NCBI RefSeq assembly: GCF_030505195.1
Contig: NZ_CP129672.1
Coordinates: 5,180,501-5,244,500, forward strand
DNA: 64,000 nt
Direction of reading: 5' to 3'
From: Comamonas testosteroni
Lineage (GTDB): Bacteria; Pseudomonadota; Gammaproteobacteria; Burkholderiales; Burkholderiaceae_C
Both the position numbers and the translations under genes were made by a program. Every line of letters starts with the position of its first letter. The first letter of the stretch is position 1. Below, one piece after another: positions 47,481 to 57,386 of this stretch. The notes under the pieces were generated by a model. The model was not told the DNA's origin, ran no database searches, and was given only the letters and a program-made list of their open reading frames with translations.

Positions 47481-47558
47481 GAGCTGCTACCGTAGGTAAT
47501 GAAACGTTTTCAATATGAAAACTATTCAAATTTGATGCATAGCATGCGATAGCAGCTC
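47481..47558. repeat. Branched hairpin repeat in the pmdE-pmdF gap
   Basis: Outer arms GAGCTGCTA (47481-47489) and TAGCAGCTC (47550-47558), and an inner hairpin GTTTTCA-ATA-TGAAAAC (47506-47522). The same nested design occurs at 59709-59796. Confidence 0.7.
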
Positions 47559-47598
47559 ACTTTTTGATTCAATCACGTCAAAGCTAAGAGGTATTTCC

Positions 47599-48282
47599 AT
47601 GTACGAACTGGGAGTTGTCTACCGCAATATCCAGCGCGCCGACCGCGCTGCTGCTGACGGCTTGGCCGCCCTGGGCTCTGCCACCGTGCACGAGGCCATG
47701 GGCCGCGTCGGTCTGCTCAAGCCCTATATGCGCCCCATCTATGCCGGCAAGCAGGTCTCGGGCACCGCCGTCACGGTGCTGCTGCAGCCCGGCGACAACT
47801 GGATGATGCATGTGGCTGCCGAGCAGATTCAGCCCGGCGACATCGTGGTTGCGGCCGTCACCGCCGAGTGCTCCGACGGCTACTTCGGCGACCTGCTGGC
47901 CACCAGCTTTCAGGCGCGCGGCGCACGCGCGCTGATCATCGATGCCGGCGTGCGCGACGTGAAGACGCTGCAGGAGATGGACTTCCCCGTGTGGAGCAAA
48001 GCCATCTCTTCCAAGGGCACGATCAAGGCCACCCTGGGCTCGGTCAACATCCCCATCGTCTGCGCCGGCATGCTGGTCACGCCCGGTGACGTGATCGTGG
48101 CCGATGACGACGGCGTGGTCTGCGTGCCCGCCGCGCGTGCCGTGGAAGTGCTGGCCGCCGCGCAGAAGCGCGAGAGCTTCGAAGGCGAAAAGCGCGCCAA
48201 GCTGGCCTCGGGCGTCCTGGGCCTGGATATGTACAAGATGCGCGAGCCCCTGGAAAAAGCCGGCCTGAAATATATTGATTAA
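47599..48282 (+). CDS. pmdF: 4-carboxy-4-hydroxy-2-oxoadipate aldolase
   Basis: A 227-residue RraA-fold aldolase (HMG/CHA aldolase), splitting 4-carboxy-4-hydroxy-2-oxoadipate into pyruvate and oxaloacetate. Motifs: [39 protein letters not shown], the active-site [15 protein letters not shown] and DAGVRDV (Arg-Asp pair), and [18 protein letters not shown] at 47599 fits an AGAGG region. Homologous to LigK. Confidence 0.94.
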   Translation: MYELGVVYRNIQRADRAAADGLAALGSATVHEAMGRVGLLKPYMRPIYAGKQVSGTAVTVLLQPGDNWMMHVAAEQIQPGDIVVAAVTAECSDGYFGDLLATSFQARGARALIIDAGVRDVKTLQEMDFPVWSKAISSKGTIKATLGSVNIPIVCAGMLVTPGDVIVADDDGVVCVPAARAVEVLAAAQKRESFEGEKRAKLASGVLGLDMYKMREPLEKAGLKYID

Positions 48283-48283
48283 C

Positions 48284-48392
48284 ACCCCCTGAGTCGCTTC
48301 GCCTAGGCGGCCCCGCGCCTTCCCCCTCTCTCGCTTTGCTTCGCAATGCGGAGGGGGACGATGCCCTCGCTGCGAGGCGGCTCTTGCTTGGC
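48284..48392 (+). repeat. Dispersed extragenic repeat, family A, copy 2
   Basis: Starts CCCCCTGAGTCGCTTCGC just after pmdF, then CTTCCCCCTCTC, GGAGGGGGACGATGCC and CTCGCTGCGAGGCGGCTCTTGC. Shares block order with the copy near 12.45 kb and partly with 50798-50860. Confidence 0.65.
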
Positions 48393-48460
48393 ATCTCTGA
48401 GTGGTGCGGCGCCAGTATTGGCGGCTATGACCCACTCACAGACCATCGAGGAAAAGACAA

Positions 48461-49378
48461 ATGAGCCAATTTGAAAAGACCCCTGGCTGGCTGGACTGGT
48501 ATGCCAACCCCAGCAAGCCCCAGTTCAAGCTGCCCGCAGGCGCTGTGGATGCACATTGCCATGTGTTCGGCCCCGGCAACGAGTTCCCCTTCGCCCCCGA
48601 GCGCAAGTACACCCCTTGCGATGCGAGCAAGGCCCAGTTGTTTGCGCTGCGCGATCATCTGGGTTTTGCGCGCAATGTGGTGGTGCAGGCCACCTGCCAC
48701 GGTGCGGACAACCGCGCCATGGTCGATGCCTGCAAGTCCTCGGGCGGCAAGGCCCGTGGCGTGGCCACGGTCAAGCGCTCCATCAGCGATGCCGAGCTGC
48801 AGGAGTTGCATGACGCCGGCGTGCGCGGCGTGCGCTTCAACTTCGTCAAGCGTCTGGTGGACTTCACGCCCAAGGACGAGCTGATGGAGATCGCCGGCCG
48901 CATCGCCAAGCTGGGCTGGCACGTGGTGATCTATTTCGAAGCCGTGGATCTGCCCGAGCTGTGGGACTTCTTCACCGCGCTGCCCACCACCGTGGTGGTC
49001 GACCACATGGGCCGTCCCGACGTCAGCAAGGGCGTGGACAGCGAAGAGTTCGCCCTGTTCCTGAAGTTCATGCGCGAGCACCAGAACGTGTGGAGCAAGG
49101 TGTCCTGCCCCGAACGCCTGTCCGTCACCGGCCCCAAGGCGCTTCATGGTGAGCAGAACGCCTACCGCGATGTGGTGCCGTTCGCGCGCCGCGTGGTCGA
49201 GGAGTTCCCCGATCGCGTGCTCTGGGGCACCGACTGGCCGCACCCCAACCTGAAGGACCACATGCCCGACGACGGCTTGCTGGTGGACTTCATTCCTCAT
49301 ATCGCTCCCACCGCGCAGCTGCAGCAAAAGCTGCTGGTAGACAACCCCATGCGTCTGTACTGGCCCGAAGAGGTCTGA
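48461..49378 (+). CDS. pmdD: 2-pyrone-4,6-dicarboxylate hydrolase
   Basis: A 305-residue amidohydrolase-family lactonase opening 2-pyrone-4,6-dicarboxylate. Motifs: AVDAHCHVFGP (His-x-His), GVRGVRFNFVKRLVD (Arg/Lys site), VVDHMGRPDVS and the catalytic Asp/C-terminal LWGTDWPHPNLKD. Length matches LigI. It follows pmdF after 178 bases that contain a repeat. Confidence 0.95.
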   Translation: MSQFEKTPGWLDWYANPSKPQFKLPAGAVDAHCHVFGPGNEFPFAPERKYTPCDASKAQLFALRDHLGFARNVVVQATCHGADNRAMVDACKSSGGKARGVATVKRSISDAELQELHDAGVRGVRFNFVKRLVDFTPKDELMEIAGRIAKLGWHVVIYFEAVDLPELWDFFTALPTTVVVDHMGRPDVSKGVDSEEFALFLKFMREHQNVWSKVSCPERLSVTGPKALHGEQNAYRDVVPFARRVVEEFPDRVLWGTDWPHPNLKDHMPDDGLLVDFIPHIAPTAQLQQKLLVDNPMRLYWPEEV

Positions 49379-49459
49379 CGGAGTTCCGGCGACACATACA
49401 CCCGGAAACAGGCCGCAGCCTTGTCGCATGGGCTGCGCCATCCGTAACGAGGAGAATTT

Positions 49460-49909
49460 ATGGCTTTGGAAAAACCGTATCTGGACGTGCCCGGCACCAT
49501 CATTTTCGATGCCGAGCAGTCCCGCAAGGGCTACTGGCTCAACCAGTTCTGCATGAGCCTGATGAAGGCCGAGAACCGTGAGCGCTTCCGCGCCAACGAG
49601 CGTGCCTATCTCGACGAGTGGGCGATGACCGAAGAGCAAAAGCAGGCCGTGCTGGCGCGCGACCTGAACTGGTGCATGCGCACCGGCGGCAATATCTACT
49701 TCCTGGCCAAGATCGGCGCCACCGACGGCAAGAGCTTCCAGCAGATGGCCGGCTCCATGACCGGCATGACCGAAGAAGAGTACCGCGCCATGATGATGGG
49801 CGGCGGCCGCTCTGCCGAAGGCAATCGCTACGTGGGCGAGGACGGTGATGCCCAGGCACACCATCAACCCCAGGGCAGTGCAGGCAACCAGAACAAGGAA
49901 GGCAACTAA
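49460..49909 (+). CDS. pmdA: Protocatechuate 4,5-dioxygenase alpha (small) subunit
   Basis: A 149-residue protein of the LigA family: QSRKGYWLNQFCMSLMKAENRERFRANERAYLDEWAMTEEQKQAVLARDLNWCMRTGGNIYFLAKIG. It covers the active-site entrance of the large subunit. It ends 3 bases before pmdB. Gln/His-rich tail. Confidence 0.95.
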   Translation: MALEKPYLDVPGTIIFDAEQSRKGYWLNQFCMSLMKAENRERFRANERAYLDEWAMTEEQKQAVLARDLNWCMRTGGNIYFLAKIGATDGKSFQQMAGSMTGMTEEEYRAMMMGGGRSAEGNRYVGEDGDAQAHHQPQGSAGNQNKEGN

Positions 49910-50782
<873 letters not shown>

Positions 50783-50797
50783 GCGTTTGACCACGTT

Positions 50798-50860
50798 CGC
50801 TGCTTCGCCTATTCACTGCCCCCTGCGGGGGGCTTCGCCTCCTTGAGGCGGCTCTACGGA
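50798..50860 (+). repeat. Dispersed extragenic repeat, family A, copy 3 (short)
   Basis: Between pmdB and pmdC; has CTGCTTCGCC, a CCCCCTGCGGGGGG palindrome and CCTCCTTGAGGCGGCTC, the latter shared with the end of copy 2. Confidence 0.5.
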
Positions 50861-50870
50861 GATCCCAATC

Positions 50871-51830
50871 ATGAGCAAGACCATCAAAGTAGCGCTGGCT
50901 GGCGCGGGTGCCTTCGGCATCAAGCACCTGGACGGCATCAAGAATATCGACGGCGTGGAAGTCGTCTCCCTGGTCGGTCGCCGCTTTGACCAGACCAAGG
51001 AAGTGGCCGACAAATACGGCATCCAGCATGTGGCAACCGATCTGGCCGAAAGCCTGGCACTGCCCGAAGTCGATGCCGTGATCCTGTGCACGCCCACACA
51101 GATGCACGCCGAGCAGGCCATCGCCTGCATGAAGGCCGGCAAGCATGTGCAGGTCGAGATTCCGCTGGCCGACACACTGAAGGATGCGCAGGAAGTGGCC
51201 GAGCTGCAAAAGCAGACCGGCCTGGTGGCCATGGTGGGCCATACCCGCCGCTTCAACCCCAGCCACCAGTGGGTGCACAAGAAGATCGAAGCCGGCGAGT
51301 TCAACATCCAGCAGATGGATGTGCAAACCTACTTCTTCCGCCGCACCAATATGAATGCGCTGGGTCAGGCCCGCAGCTGGACCGACCACCTGCTGTGGCA
51401 CCATGCTGCTCACACCGTGGACCTGTTCGCCTACCAGGCCGGCAGCCCCATCGTCAAGGCCAACGCCGTGCAAGGCCCCATCCACAAGGATCTGGGCATC
51501 GCCATGGACATGAGCATCCAGCTCAAGGCCGCCAACGGCGCGATCTGCACGCTGAGCCTGTCGTTCAACAACGATGGCCCTCTGGGCACCTTCTTCCGCT
51601 ATATCGGCGACACCGGCACCTATCTGGCCCGCTACGACGACCTGTACACCGGCAAGGACGAGAAGATCGACGTGTCCCAGGTCGACGTGTCCATGAACGG
51701 CATCGAGCTGCAGGACCGCGAATTCTTCGCCGCCATCCGTGAAGGCCGCGAACCCAACTCCAGCGTGCAGCAGGTCTTCAACTGCTACAAGGTCCTGCAC
51801 GACCTGGAGCAGCAACTGAACGCGGATTGA
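50871..51830 (+). CDS. pmdC: 4-carboxy-2-hydroxymuconate-6-semialdehyde dehydrogenase
   Basis: A 319-residue Gfo/Idh/MocA-type oxidoreductase: VALAGAGAFGIKHLDGIKNI (Rossmann motif GAGAFG), GKHVQVEIPLA, AMVGHTRRFNPSHQ and HHAAHTVDLFAYQAG. It oxidises the hemiacetal form of the ring-cleavage product to 2-pyrone-4,6-dicarboxylate with NADP+. Its TGA stop lies inside the first copy of a 14-bp tandem repeat. Homologous to LigC. Confidence 0.95.
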   Translation: MSKTIKVALAGAGAFGIKHLDGIKNIDGVEVVSLVGRRFDQTKEVADKYGIQHVATDLAESLALPEVDAVILCTPTQMHAEQAIACMKAGKHVQVEIPLADTLKDAQEVAELQKQTGLVAMVGHTRRFNPSHQWVHKKIEAGEFNIQQMDVQTYFFRRTNMNALGQARSWTDHLLWHHAAHTVDLFAYQAGSPIVKANAVQGPIHKDLGIAMDMSIQLKAANGAICTLSLSFNNDGPLGTFFRYIGDTGTYLARYDDLYTGKDEKIDVSQVDVSMNGIELQDREFFAAIREGREPNSSVQQVFNCYKVLHDLEQQLNAD

Positions 51831-51874
51831 TCAGCGCGGACTGATCAGCGCGCACTGATCAGCGCGGATTGATT
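51821..51874. repeat. 14-bp tandem repeat over the pmdC stop codon
   Basis: CGCGGATTGATCAG (51821-51834), CGCGGACTGATCAG (51835-51848), CGCGCACTGATCAG (51849-51862) and a partial CGCGGATTGATT (51863-51874). The first copy contains the pmdC TGA. Confidence 0.9.
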
Positions 51875-51894
51875 GCCTGGCGCATCTCCGCACG

Positions 51895-51930
51895 CAAGCC
51901 CCCCCAGCCTGTGGCTGCGGGGGCTTGTTT
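51895..51930. terminator. Terminator at the end of the pmd operon
   Basis: Outer arms CAAGCCCCC and GGGGGCTTG and inner arms CAGCC and GGCTG, with one C-C mismatch, followed by TTTC. Lies between pmdC and the convergent AraC gene. Confidence 0.8.
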
Positions 51931-52011
51931 CATCGCGCAAAGTCTCTGTCGCGGGAGATCGTGATCAGGCTCTTGCCTCCCCGAATCCAGGCCCTATAAC
52001 CTATACCGAGG

Positions 52012-53049
52012 CTATCTCTCCCAGGAGCGATGGCGCAGCTGACGGGGGGATTGGCCGAACCAGCGCTGGCAGGCACGGGTGAGCACGGCCTGGTCTGAAT
52101 ACCCCAGCAGTTGCGCGATATGGCCCAGACTCAGCTCGGGCTGCGCCAGCAATTGGGCCACCCAGGTCTTGCGCGCGCTATCGCGCAGCTCTTCGAAGGC
52201 TGTGCCTTCCGCTTGCAGGCGTCGCTGCAGGGTGCGCGGGTGCTGGCTCAGGGCGCGTGCCGCCGAGGGCAGGTCGGCCATGCCCATGCGAACCAGATTG
52301 GCCAGCGCGCTGCGCACCTGGTCCGTCACACTGGTATCCCTGCCAGGTGCGGCTCCCAACAGGAAACGTTCGACAAACTGCTGCAGCAGCCGGTTGTGGC
52401 GAGGCATGGGCTGACGCCAGGCCAGCGGGTCGACGGCAATGCCGTCAAAGCTGGAGCCAAAGCGCGGCAACTGGCCCAGATGCCGCCGGTATTGCGCGCT
52501 GCTGCCCACGGGGGCATGGCGTAGATGGATGGCCGCAGGGCGCAGCGCGCCTTCGGACAGCACATGGATCAGGCGGCACATATAGGCCACGCAGATTTCC
52601 GTGCCCTGGGGCATGGGGGCGTGGGAGGGCAGGCGCGAGAGCACTTCCACGCATTCCAGCCCCTCGTCAGGCGCCATGAAGGTTCTGTAGCTCAGGGTGG
52701 GGTTGTGGAAGTGGACGTACTTTCCGCCCTGCATCATGCCCTCGCGCACGGTGGGCGCGGACTGCATGACCAGCCCCAGCAGGCCCAGGGTTTCGACACC
52801 TTGCTGCGCGCACAGGCGCAGCCCGAAATCGTGCACGCCCAGCACACGGGCGGCTTCCTCTATGACCAGGGCCACGGCGTGGCTGGGCAGATAGCGCTCG
52901 GGGTCGGCCAGATCGTGCGGCACCAGGCCGCAGGCGCGCAGGATGGCGGCGGGGTCACCACCGTGCGCGCGCACCAGGTCTTCAAAGCCCGCAAGCGAGG
53001 CGGCGCGGACACTGGTCATGACGGCGGAATCAGCGTGTTTGGCAGGCAT
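52012..53049 (-). CDS. AraC-family transcriptional regulator (OruR/ArgR-like layout)
   Basis: A 345-residue regulator: an N-terminal effector domain (ASLAGFEDLVRAHGGDPAAILRACGL, HDFGLRLCAQQGVETLGLLGLVM, LHVLSEGALRPAAIHLRH-type) and a C-terminal two-HTH AraC domain with ARALSQHPRTLQRRLQAEGTAFEELRD and SLGHIAQLLGYSDQAVLTRACQRWFGQSPRQLR. The frame is open further upstream, but ATG at 53049 fits the domain start. Divergent from the monooxygenase by about 200 bases, so it likely controls it. Confidence 0.88.
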   Translation of the reverse strand: MPAKHADSAVMTSVRAASLAGFEDLVRAHGGDPAAILRACGLVPHDLADPERYLPSHAVALVIEEAARVLGVHDFGLRLCAQQGVETLGLLGLVMQSAPTVREGMMQGGKYVHFHNPTLSYRTFMAPDEGLECVEVLSRLPSHAPMPQGTEICVAYMCRLIHVLSEGALRPAAIHLRHAPVGSSAQYRRHLGQLPRFGSSFDGIAVDPLAWRQPMPRHNRLLQQFVERFLLGAAPGRDTSVTDQVRSALANLVRMGMADLPSAARALSQHPRTLQRRLQAEGTAFEELRDSARKTWVAQLLAQPELSLGHIAQLLGYSDQAVLTRACQRWFGQSPRQLRHRSWER

Positions 53050-53249
53050 CGGGGTATGTACTGCATGTCGTGCAACATCAAAATCCTGTCGCGCAAACAC
53101 AAGTTTTGCCAGAGGGCTAGACCTAGCATGGCTGCGTGACAGACACGATTGACGCAAGTCGGGCCCAGGCGGGAGCTTCACCTCAAGGCCGCGATCCCTG
53201 CTCATTCCTGTCGGCTCGCGCCCCAGCAGACCAGCAGGAGACACCCGGT

Positions 53250-54710
53250 ATGGCACAGCATTTCGACTTTCTCATCATCGGTGCCGGTATTTCCGGCATT
53301 GGTGCGGCCCGTCATCTGCGCGAGCAGTTCGCGGACCGCAGCCTCGCCATCCTCGAAGCCATGGACGGCTTCGGCGGCACCTGGTGGACGCACCGCTACC
53401 CGGGTGCGCGCTCGGACAGCGACCTGTTCACCTATGGCTATGGCTTCAAGCCCTGGACGGGCAATGCCATCGCCACGGCAGACGAGATTCGCCACTACCT
53501 GGCCGAGACCATTGAGGAAAGCGATCTGGCCCCGCTGATCCGCTACGGCCACAAGGTGCAATCGGCCCGCTGGTCCTGCGAAGACAGGCGCTGGACACTG
53601 GAAGTCACCCGCAGCGGCTCGGCCGAGGTGCAGACCTTCACCACGGGTTTCCTCTGGGTCTGCGCGGGCTATTACGACCACGGCCGGGGCTATACGCCCG
53701 AGTGGCCGACGCTCAAGGACTTCAAGGGCCAGGTCATTCACCCGCAGCACTGGCCGCAGGAGCTGGATTACACGGGCAAGCGCATCGTGGTCATAGGCTC
53801 GGGTGCCACGGCGGCCACGCTGATCCCCAGCCTGGCGCCGGATGCGGGCCATGTGACCATGCTGCAGCGCTCGCCCACCTTTTTTCTGCCCACGTCCGAG
53901 CATCCGCTGGTGCCGCTGCTCAAGCCTTTGGACCTGCCCGAGGACTGGTACCACGAGATCATGCGCCGCGCCTTCATCGCGCGCACTGACGAGATCGTGC
54001 AAACCTCCAGGCAGCACCCCGAAGCGATGCGCGCCTTCCTGCTTGGCGAGATCCGTCCCCATCTGCCCGAGGGCTTGGACATCGACAAGCACTTCAACCC
54101 CGGCTACCGCCCCTGGCAGCAGCGCATTGCCGTGGTGCCCAACGGCGACTTCTTCCAGGCCATGCGCGAGGGCAAGGCCTCGGTGGTGACGGACACCATA
54201 GAGAACTTCGACGCCAGCGGCATCGAGCTGACCAGCGGCGGGCATCTGGACGCCGACATCATCGTTACTGCCACGGGCTTCAATCTCAAGCTGTTCGGCG
54301 GCATTGCGTTCAGCGTGGATGGCGCGCCGGTGGATTTTCGCGAGCGCATCTCCTACCGGGGCGTGATGATCGAGGGCATACCCAATATGGCCTATACCCA
54401 GGGCTACTTCCGCTCCAGCTGGACGCTGCGCTGCGACCTGGTGTGCGACTGGGTGTGCCGCCTGCTTGCCCATATGCACGAGCAAGGCCATGCCGAGGTG
54501 CGGCCTATCGTGGCTGCAGCCGATGCCGGCATGCAGCGCCAGTCATGGATAGAGGCCGACAACTTCAACGCCGGCTATGTGCTGCGTGCGCAGGATGTCA
54601 TGTTCGGCCAGGGCGACCGCCAGCCCTGGAGGCACGACCTGGAGTATGCCGAAGAGCGCGTGGTTCTGAGCGCCGCATCGCTGCAGGACGATGCCTTGGC
54701 CTATCGCTAG
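53250..54710 (+). CDS. Flavin-binding (Baeyer-Villiger type) monooxygenase
   Basis: A 486-residue FAD/NADPH enzyme. The FAD motif is DFLIIGAGISGIGAARHL, the Baeyer-Villiger fingerprint F-x-G-x-x-x-H-x-x-x-W-P is present as FKGQVIHPQHWP (about residues 156-167), and the NADPH motif is VVIGSGATAATLIPSL. ATG at 53250 with AGGAG at a fair distance; an upstream in-frame start would add 38 residues. It probably inserts oxygen into a ketone to give an ester or lactone, for the esterase downstream. Substrate (steroid, cyclic or linear ketone) unknown. Confidence 0.9.
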   Translation: MAQHFDFLIIGAGISGIGAARHLREQFADRSLAILEAMDGFGGTWWTHRYPGARSDSDLFTYGYGFKPWTGNAIATADEIRHYLAETIEESDLAPLIRYGHKVQSARWSCEDRRWTLEVTRSGSAEVQTFTTGFLWVCAGYYDHGRGYTPEWPTLKDFKGQVIHPQHWPQELDYTGKRIVVIGSGATAATLIPSLAPDAGHVTMLQRSPTFFLPTSEHPLVPLLKPLDLPEDWYHEIMRRAFIARTDEIVQTSRQHPEAMRAFLLGEIRPHLPEGLDIDKHFNPGYRPWQQRIAVVPNGDFFQAMREGKASVVTDTIENFDASGIELTSGGHLDADIIVTATGFNLKLFGGIAFSVDGAPVDFRERISYRGVMIEGIPNMAYTQGYFRSSWTLRCDLVCDWVCRLLAHMHEQGHAEVRPIVAAADAGMQRQSWIEADNFNAGYVLRAQDVMFGQGDRQPWRHDLEYAEERVVLSAASLQDDALAYR

Positions 54711-54763
54711 GTCCGCCCCCGTATCCGTTCCCTCACTCTTTATAACGACAGGAGACTTCACCC

Positions 54764-55711
54764 ATGGCTCTCGATCCACATCTGGCCGGCGTCCTGCAGC
54801 AACTGGCCGCTGCCAACAGGAAAGCCACCGCTGAAGGCACGCCCGAAGAAGGCCGTGCCGGCTATCTGGCGCTGACCCGTGGCTCGCTCACACCCGAGCA
54901 GATCGTGCCCGTGGCCAGCGTTCAGGACATCACCGTGCCCGGCGGTGCGGGCCCTGTGGCCGCGCGCATCTATCGGCCCGAAGGCGCGGGGCCTTTTCCC
55001 ACCGTGGCCTATTTCCACAGCGGAGGCTATGTCATCGGCAACCTGGACACGCATGAGAATATGTGCCGCGAGATCTGCCGTGGCGCGCGGGCCGTGGTGG
55101 TGTCGGTGGACTACCGGCTTGCCCCCGAGCATCCCTTCCCCGCAGGGATAGAGGATGCCGTGGCTGCCGCCCAATGGGTGGTCGCCCATGCGCATGAGCT
55201 GGGGGGCAGCGCCACCGTGGCTGTGGCGGGCGACAGCGCCGGCGGCAATTTCTGCGCCGTGGTGACGCAGCAGCTGCGCGATGCGGGCATTGCCCTGGCT
55301 GCGCAATTCCTCATCTACCCCGCGGTAGACCACGCCGCCGCCGAGTACGCCAGCGCCAAGCAGAACGCCAAGGGCTATTTCCTGGAAGCCGAGACCATGG
55401 CCTGGTTCTACAACCACTACGCGGGCGGCTACGCCGATGCGCTGGACCAGCGCCTGGCGCCGCTGCAGGCCCAAAGCCTGGCCAACCTGCCGCCTGCCGT
55501 GATCGTGAATGCCGAGTTCGATCCGCTGCGTGATCAGGGCGCGGCCTATGCCCAGGCGCTGCGTGCGGCGGGCGGCCAGGCCGAGCTGATTGAAGGCGCG
55601 GGCATGATCCACGGCTTCTTCGACATGGGCCGCTGGTCGCCGGGCGCGCAGGCCATCATCACGCACAGCATCGAGCGCTTTGCTGCGCTGCTCGAAACAA
55701 GAGCCCGCTGA
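54764..55711 (+). CDS. Alpha/beta-hydrolase of the HSL/GDSAG esterase family
   Basis: A 315-residue hydrolase with the oxyanion-hole variant YFHSGGYVIGN in place of HGGG, nucleophile Ser in VAGDSAGGNF, acid Asp in AEFDPLRDQG and His in MIHGFFDM. The cap segment fits the HSL family. It starts 53 bases after the monooxygenase, and hydrolysing its ester product is the natural pairing. Confidence 0.92.
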   Translation: MALDPHLAGVLQQLAAANRKATAEGTPEEGRAGYLALTRGSLTPEQIVPVASVQDITVPGGAGPVAARIYRPEGAGPFPTVAYFHSGGYVIGNLDTHENMCREICRGARAVVVSVDYRLAPEHPFPAGIEDAVAAAQWVVAHAHELGGSATVAVAGDSAGGNFCAVVTQQLRDAGIALAAQFLIYPAVDHAAAEYASAKQNAKGYFLEAETMAWFYNHYAGGYADALDQRLAPLQAQSLANLPPAVIVNAEFDPLRDQGAAYAQALRAAGGQAELIEGAGMIHGFFDMGRWSPGAQAIITHSIERFAALLETRAR

Positions 55712-56355
55712 GTAAACCAACAGGACATCGTGGGCATGAAGACTTGCTTGATGAGCAACGAGTCTCAGCCGGCCTGATGGCAGTAGAAGGTGCGCTGGGC
55801 AAACGAACTTCTTGATTGATTTGCAGAGGGCTGGGCGGCCCCGGCGGGTCTAGGCCCGCCAGCCGACCTACTTTCTTGCGCCGGTGTGCCTGACCACAAG
55901 AAAGCAGGCAAAGAGCTGGCCCCTACTGCCACGACTCCTTCGCTGCGCTACGGGGTAACCTAAGCCCCAAGAGCTTGCCGTCGCAGGCGTGGGCACAAGG
56001 GGCAATACCAGAGCTTCTTTGTCTTTTTGATAGCTGCTATCGCTTTCTGGATAGGCATTTGAGGTCGATTTCGTCATAACTCCTGCAGGCCACCCGCACC
56101 CCCGTGACACAGGTTTGCCCGTAGCGAAGCGCAGGGACGCGGACGGTCGGGGACGCCTGGTCTGAAAGCGTTCTTTGCTGACTTCCCGGTGGTCCGGCAT
56201 ATCGGCGTGTCAGAAAGCAAATCGCCTGCCGGGGCGAAACCCGGGCGCTGTCGCTGGCGACAAGGCAGAGCTGGAATAATATTGCTCCAGCTTGTATAGC
56301 GGCCTGCGCCCGCGCTTGGTTCGGTTGAAGGCCTTTGGATGCATAAGGAAAGTTA
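55712..56355. other. Intergenic region without a recognised gene, 644 bases
   Basis: Contains a palindrome GATAGC-T-GCTATC (56029-56041) of the AGCTGCTA family and blocks that look like Comamonadaceae intergenic repeats (CGGCGGGTCTAGGCCCGCC near 55840-55862, CGGTCGGGGACGCC near 56143). The open frames on both strands in it lack ribosome sites and read like repeat translations. Confidence 0.5.
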
Positions 56356-57378
56356 ATGGTAAACCGCAAAATCGGCCCATTCAGCGTCGCCAATGTCGCG
56401 CTGGGCTGCATGAACTTCTGCCATGCCTACGGCAACCCCGTCTCTGCCGAGCAGTCACACGCCGTGCTGCATGCGGCTCTGGATGCGGGTGTGACGCTGT
56501 TCGACACCGCTGCTCTGTATGGCTTTGGTGCCAGCGAATCGCTGATCGGCCCCGTGCTCAAGCCCCATCGCAACCACATCACCCTGGCCAGCAAATGCGG
56601 CATGGCCGGCGTGCGCGGCGAAGACGGCGTGATGCGCCGCGTCATCGACGGTCGTCCCAAAACCCTGCGCCAGAACTGCGAAGACAGCCTCAAGCGCCTG
56701 GGCACCGATGTGATCGATCTCTACTATCTGCATCGCTGGGACAAGAACGTGCCCATCGAGGAGTCGGTGGGCGAGATGGCGCGCCTGAAGGAAGAGGGCA
56801 AGGTTCGCGCTCTGGGCCTGTCGGAAGTGGGGGCCGATGCGCTGCGCCGCGCGCACAAGGAGCACCCGATTGCTGCGCTGCAAAGCGAATATTCGCTGTG
56901 GTCGCGCAATGCCGAGCTGGGTACGCTCGCCGCCTGCAAGGAGCTGGGCATTGCCTATGTGGCCTTCAGCCCCATGGGGCGCGCCTTCTTCAGCGGCAAG
57001 CTGCAGCAGGTGGACAACCTGGTCAAGGGAGATATCCGCGCCACCATGCCGCGCTTTGCCGGCGAGGCCTATGCGCAGAATCTGCGCCTGCTGGCGCCCA
57101 TGCAGGCCGTGGCGGAAAAAGCCGGCTGCACGCTGGCCGAGCTGGCCATCGCCTGGGTGCTGCACCAGGGCGAGCATGTGATCGCCTTGCCCGGCACCAC
57201 CAGCGTGGAGCATCTGCACGAAGACATTCGCGGTGGCCGCGTCCACCTGGACGCCGAGCTGCTGGCCGAGCTCGATGACATCTTCAAGCCCGAAGCCATT
57301 GCCGGCGACCGCTATGCGCTGCAAGGCCAGGGCGAGGTGGATACCGAGAAATACGCGTTTGAAAAGCGCCCAGGCTAG
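56356..57378 (+). CDS. Aldo/keto reductase
   Basis: A 340-residue (beta/alpha)8 NADPH oxidoreductase. The catalytic tetrad positions can be followed: DTAALYGFGASESLIG (Asp, Tyr), ASKCGM (Lys), YLHRWD (His). NADPH-binding is through LPGTTSVEHLHEDIRGG near the C-terminus. It resembles the YakC/AKR11-13 type. ATG at 56356 after AGGAAAG. Substrate unknown. Confidence 0.93.
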   Translation: MVNRKIGPFSVANVALGCMNFCHAYGNPVSAEQSHAVLHAALDAGVTLFDTAALYGFGASESLIGPVLKPHRNHITLASKCGMAGVRGEDGVMRRVIDGRPKTLRQNCEDSLKRLGTDVIDLYYLHRWDKNVPIEESVGEMARLKEEGKVRALGLSEVGADALRRAHKEHPIAALQSEYSLWSRNAELGTLAACKELGIAYVAFSPMGRAFFSGKLQQVDNLVKGDIRATMPRFAGEAYAQNLRLLAPMQAVAEKAGCTLAELAIAWVLHQGEHVIALPGTTSVEHLHEDIRGGRVHLDAELLAELDDIFKPEAIAGDRYALQGQGEVDTEKYAFEKRPG

Positions 57379-57386
57379 TGCCTTTG

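Noticed and set aside
45079..47529. An 816-codon open frame on the minus strand over pmdK and pmdE
   Set aside because: Antisense shadow in high-GC coding sequence: its composition is rich in His, Gln, Gly and Ala with no domain, and the plus-strand genes have full family signatures.
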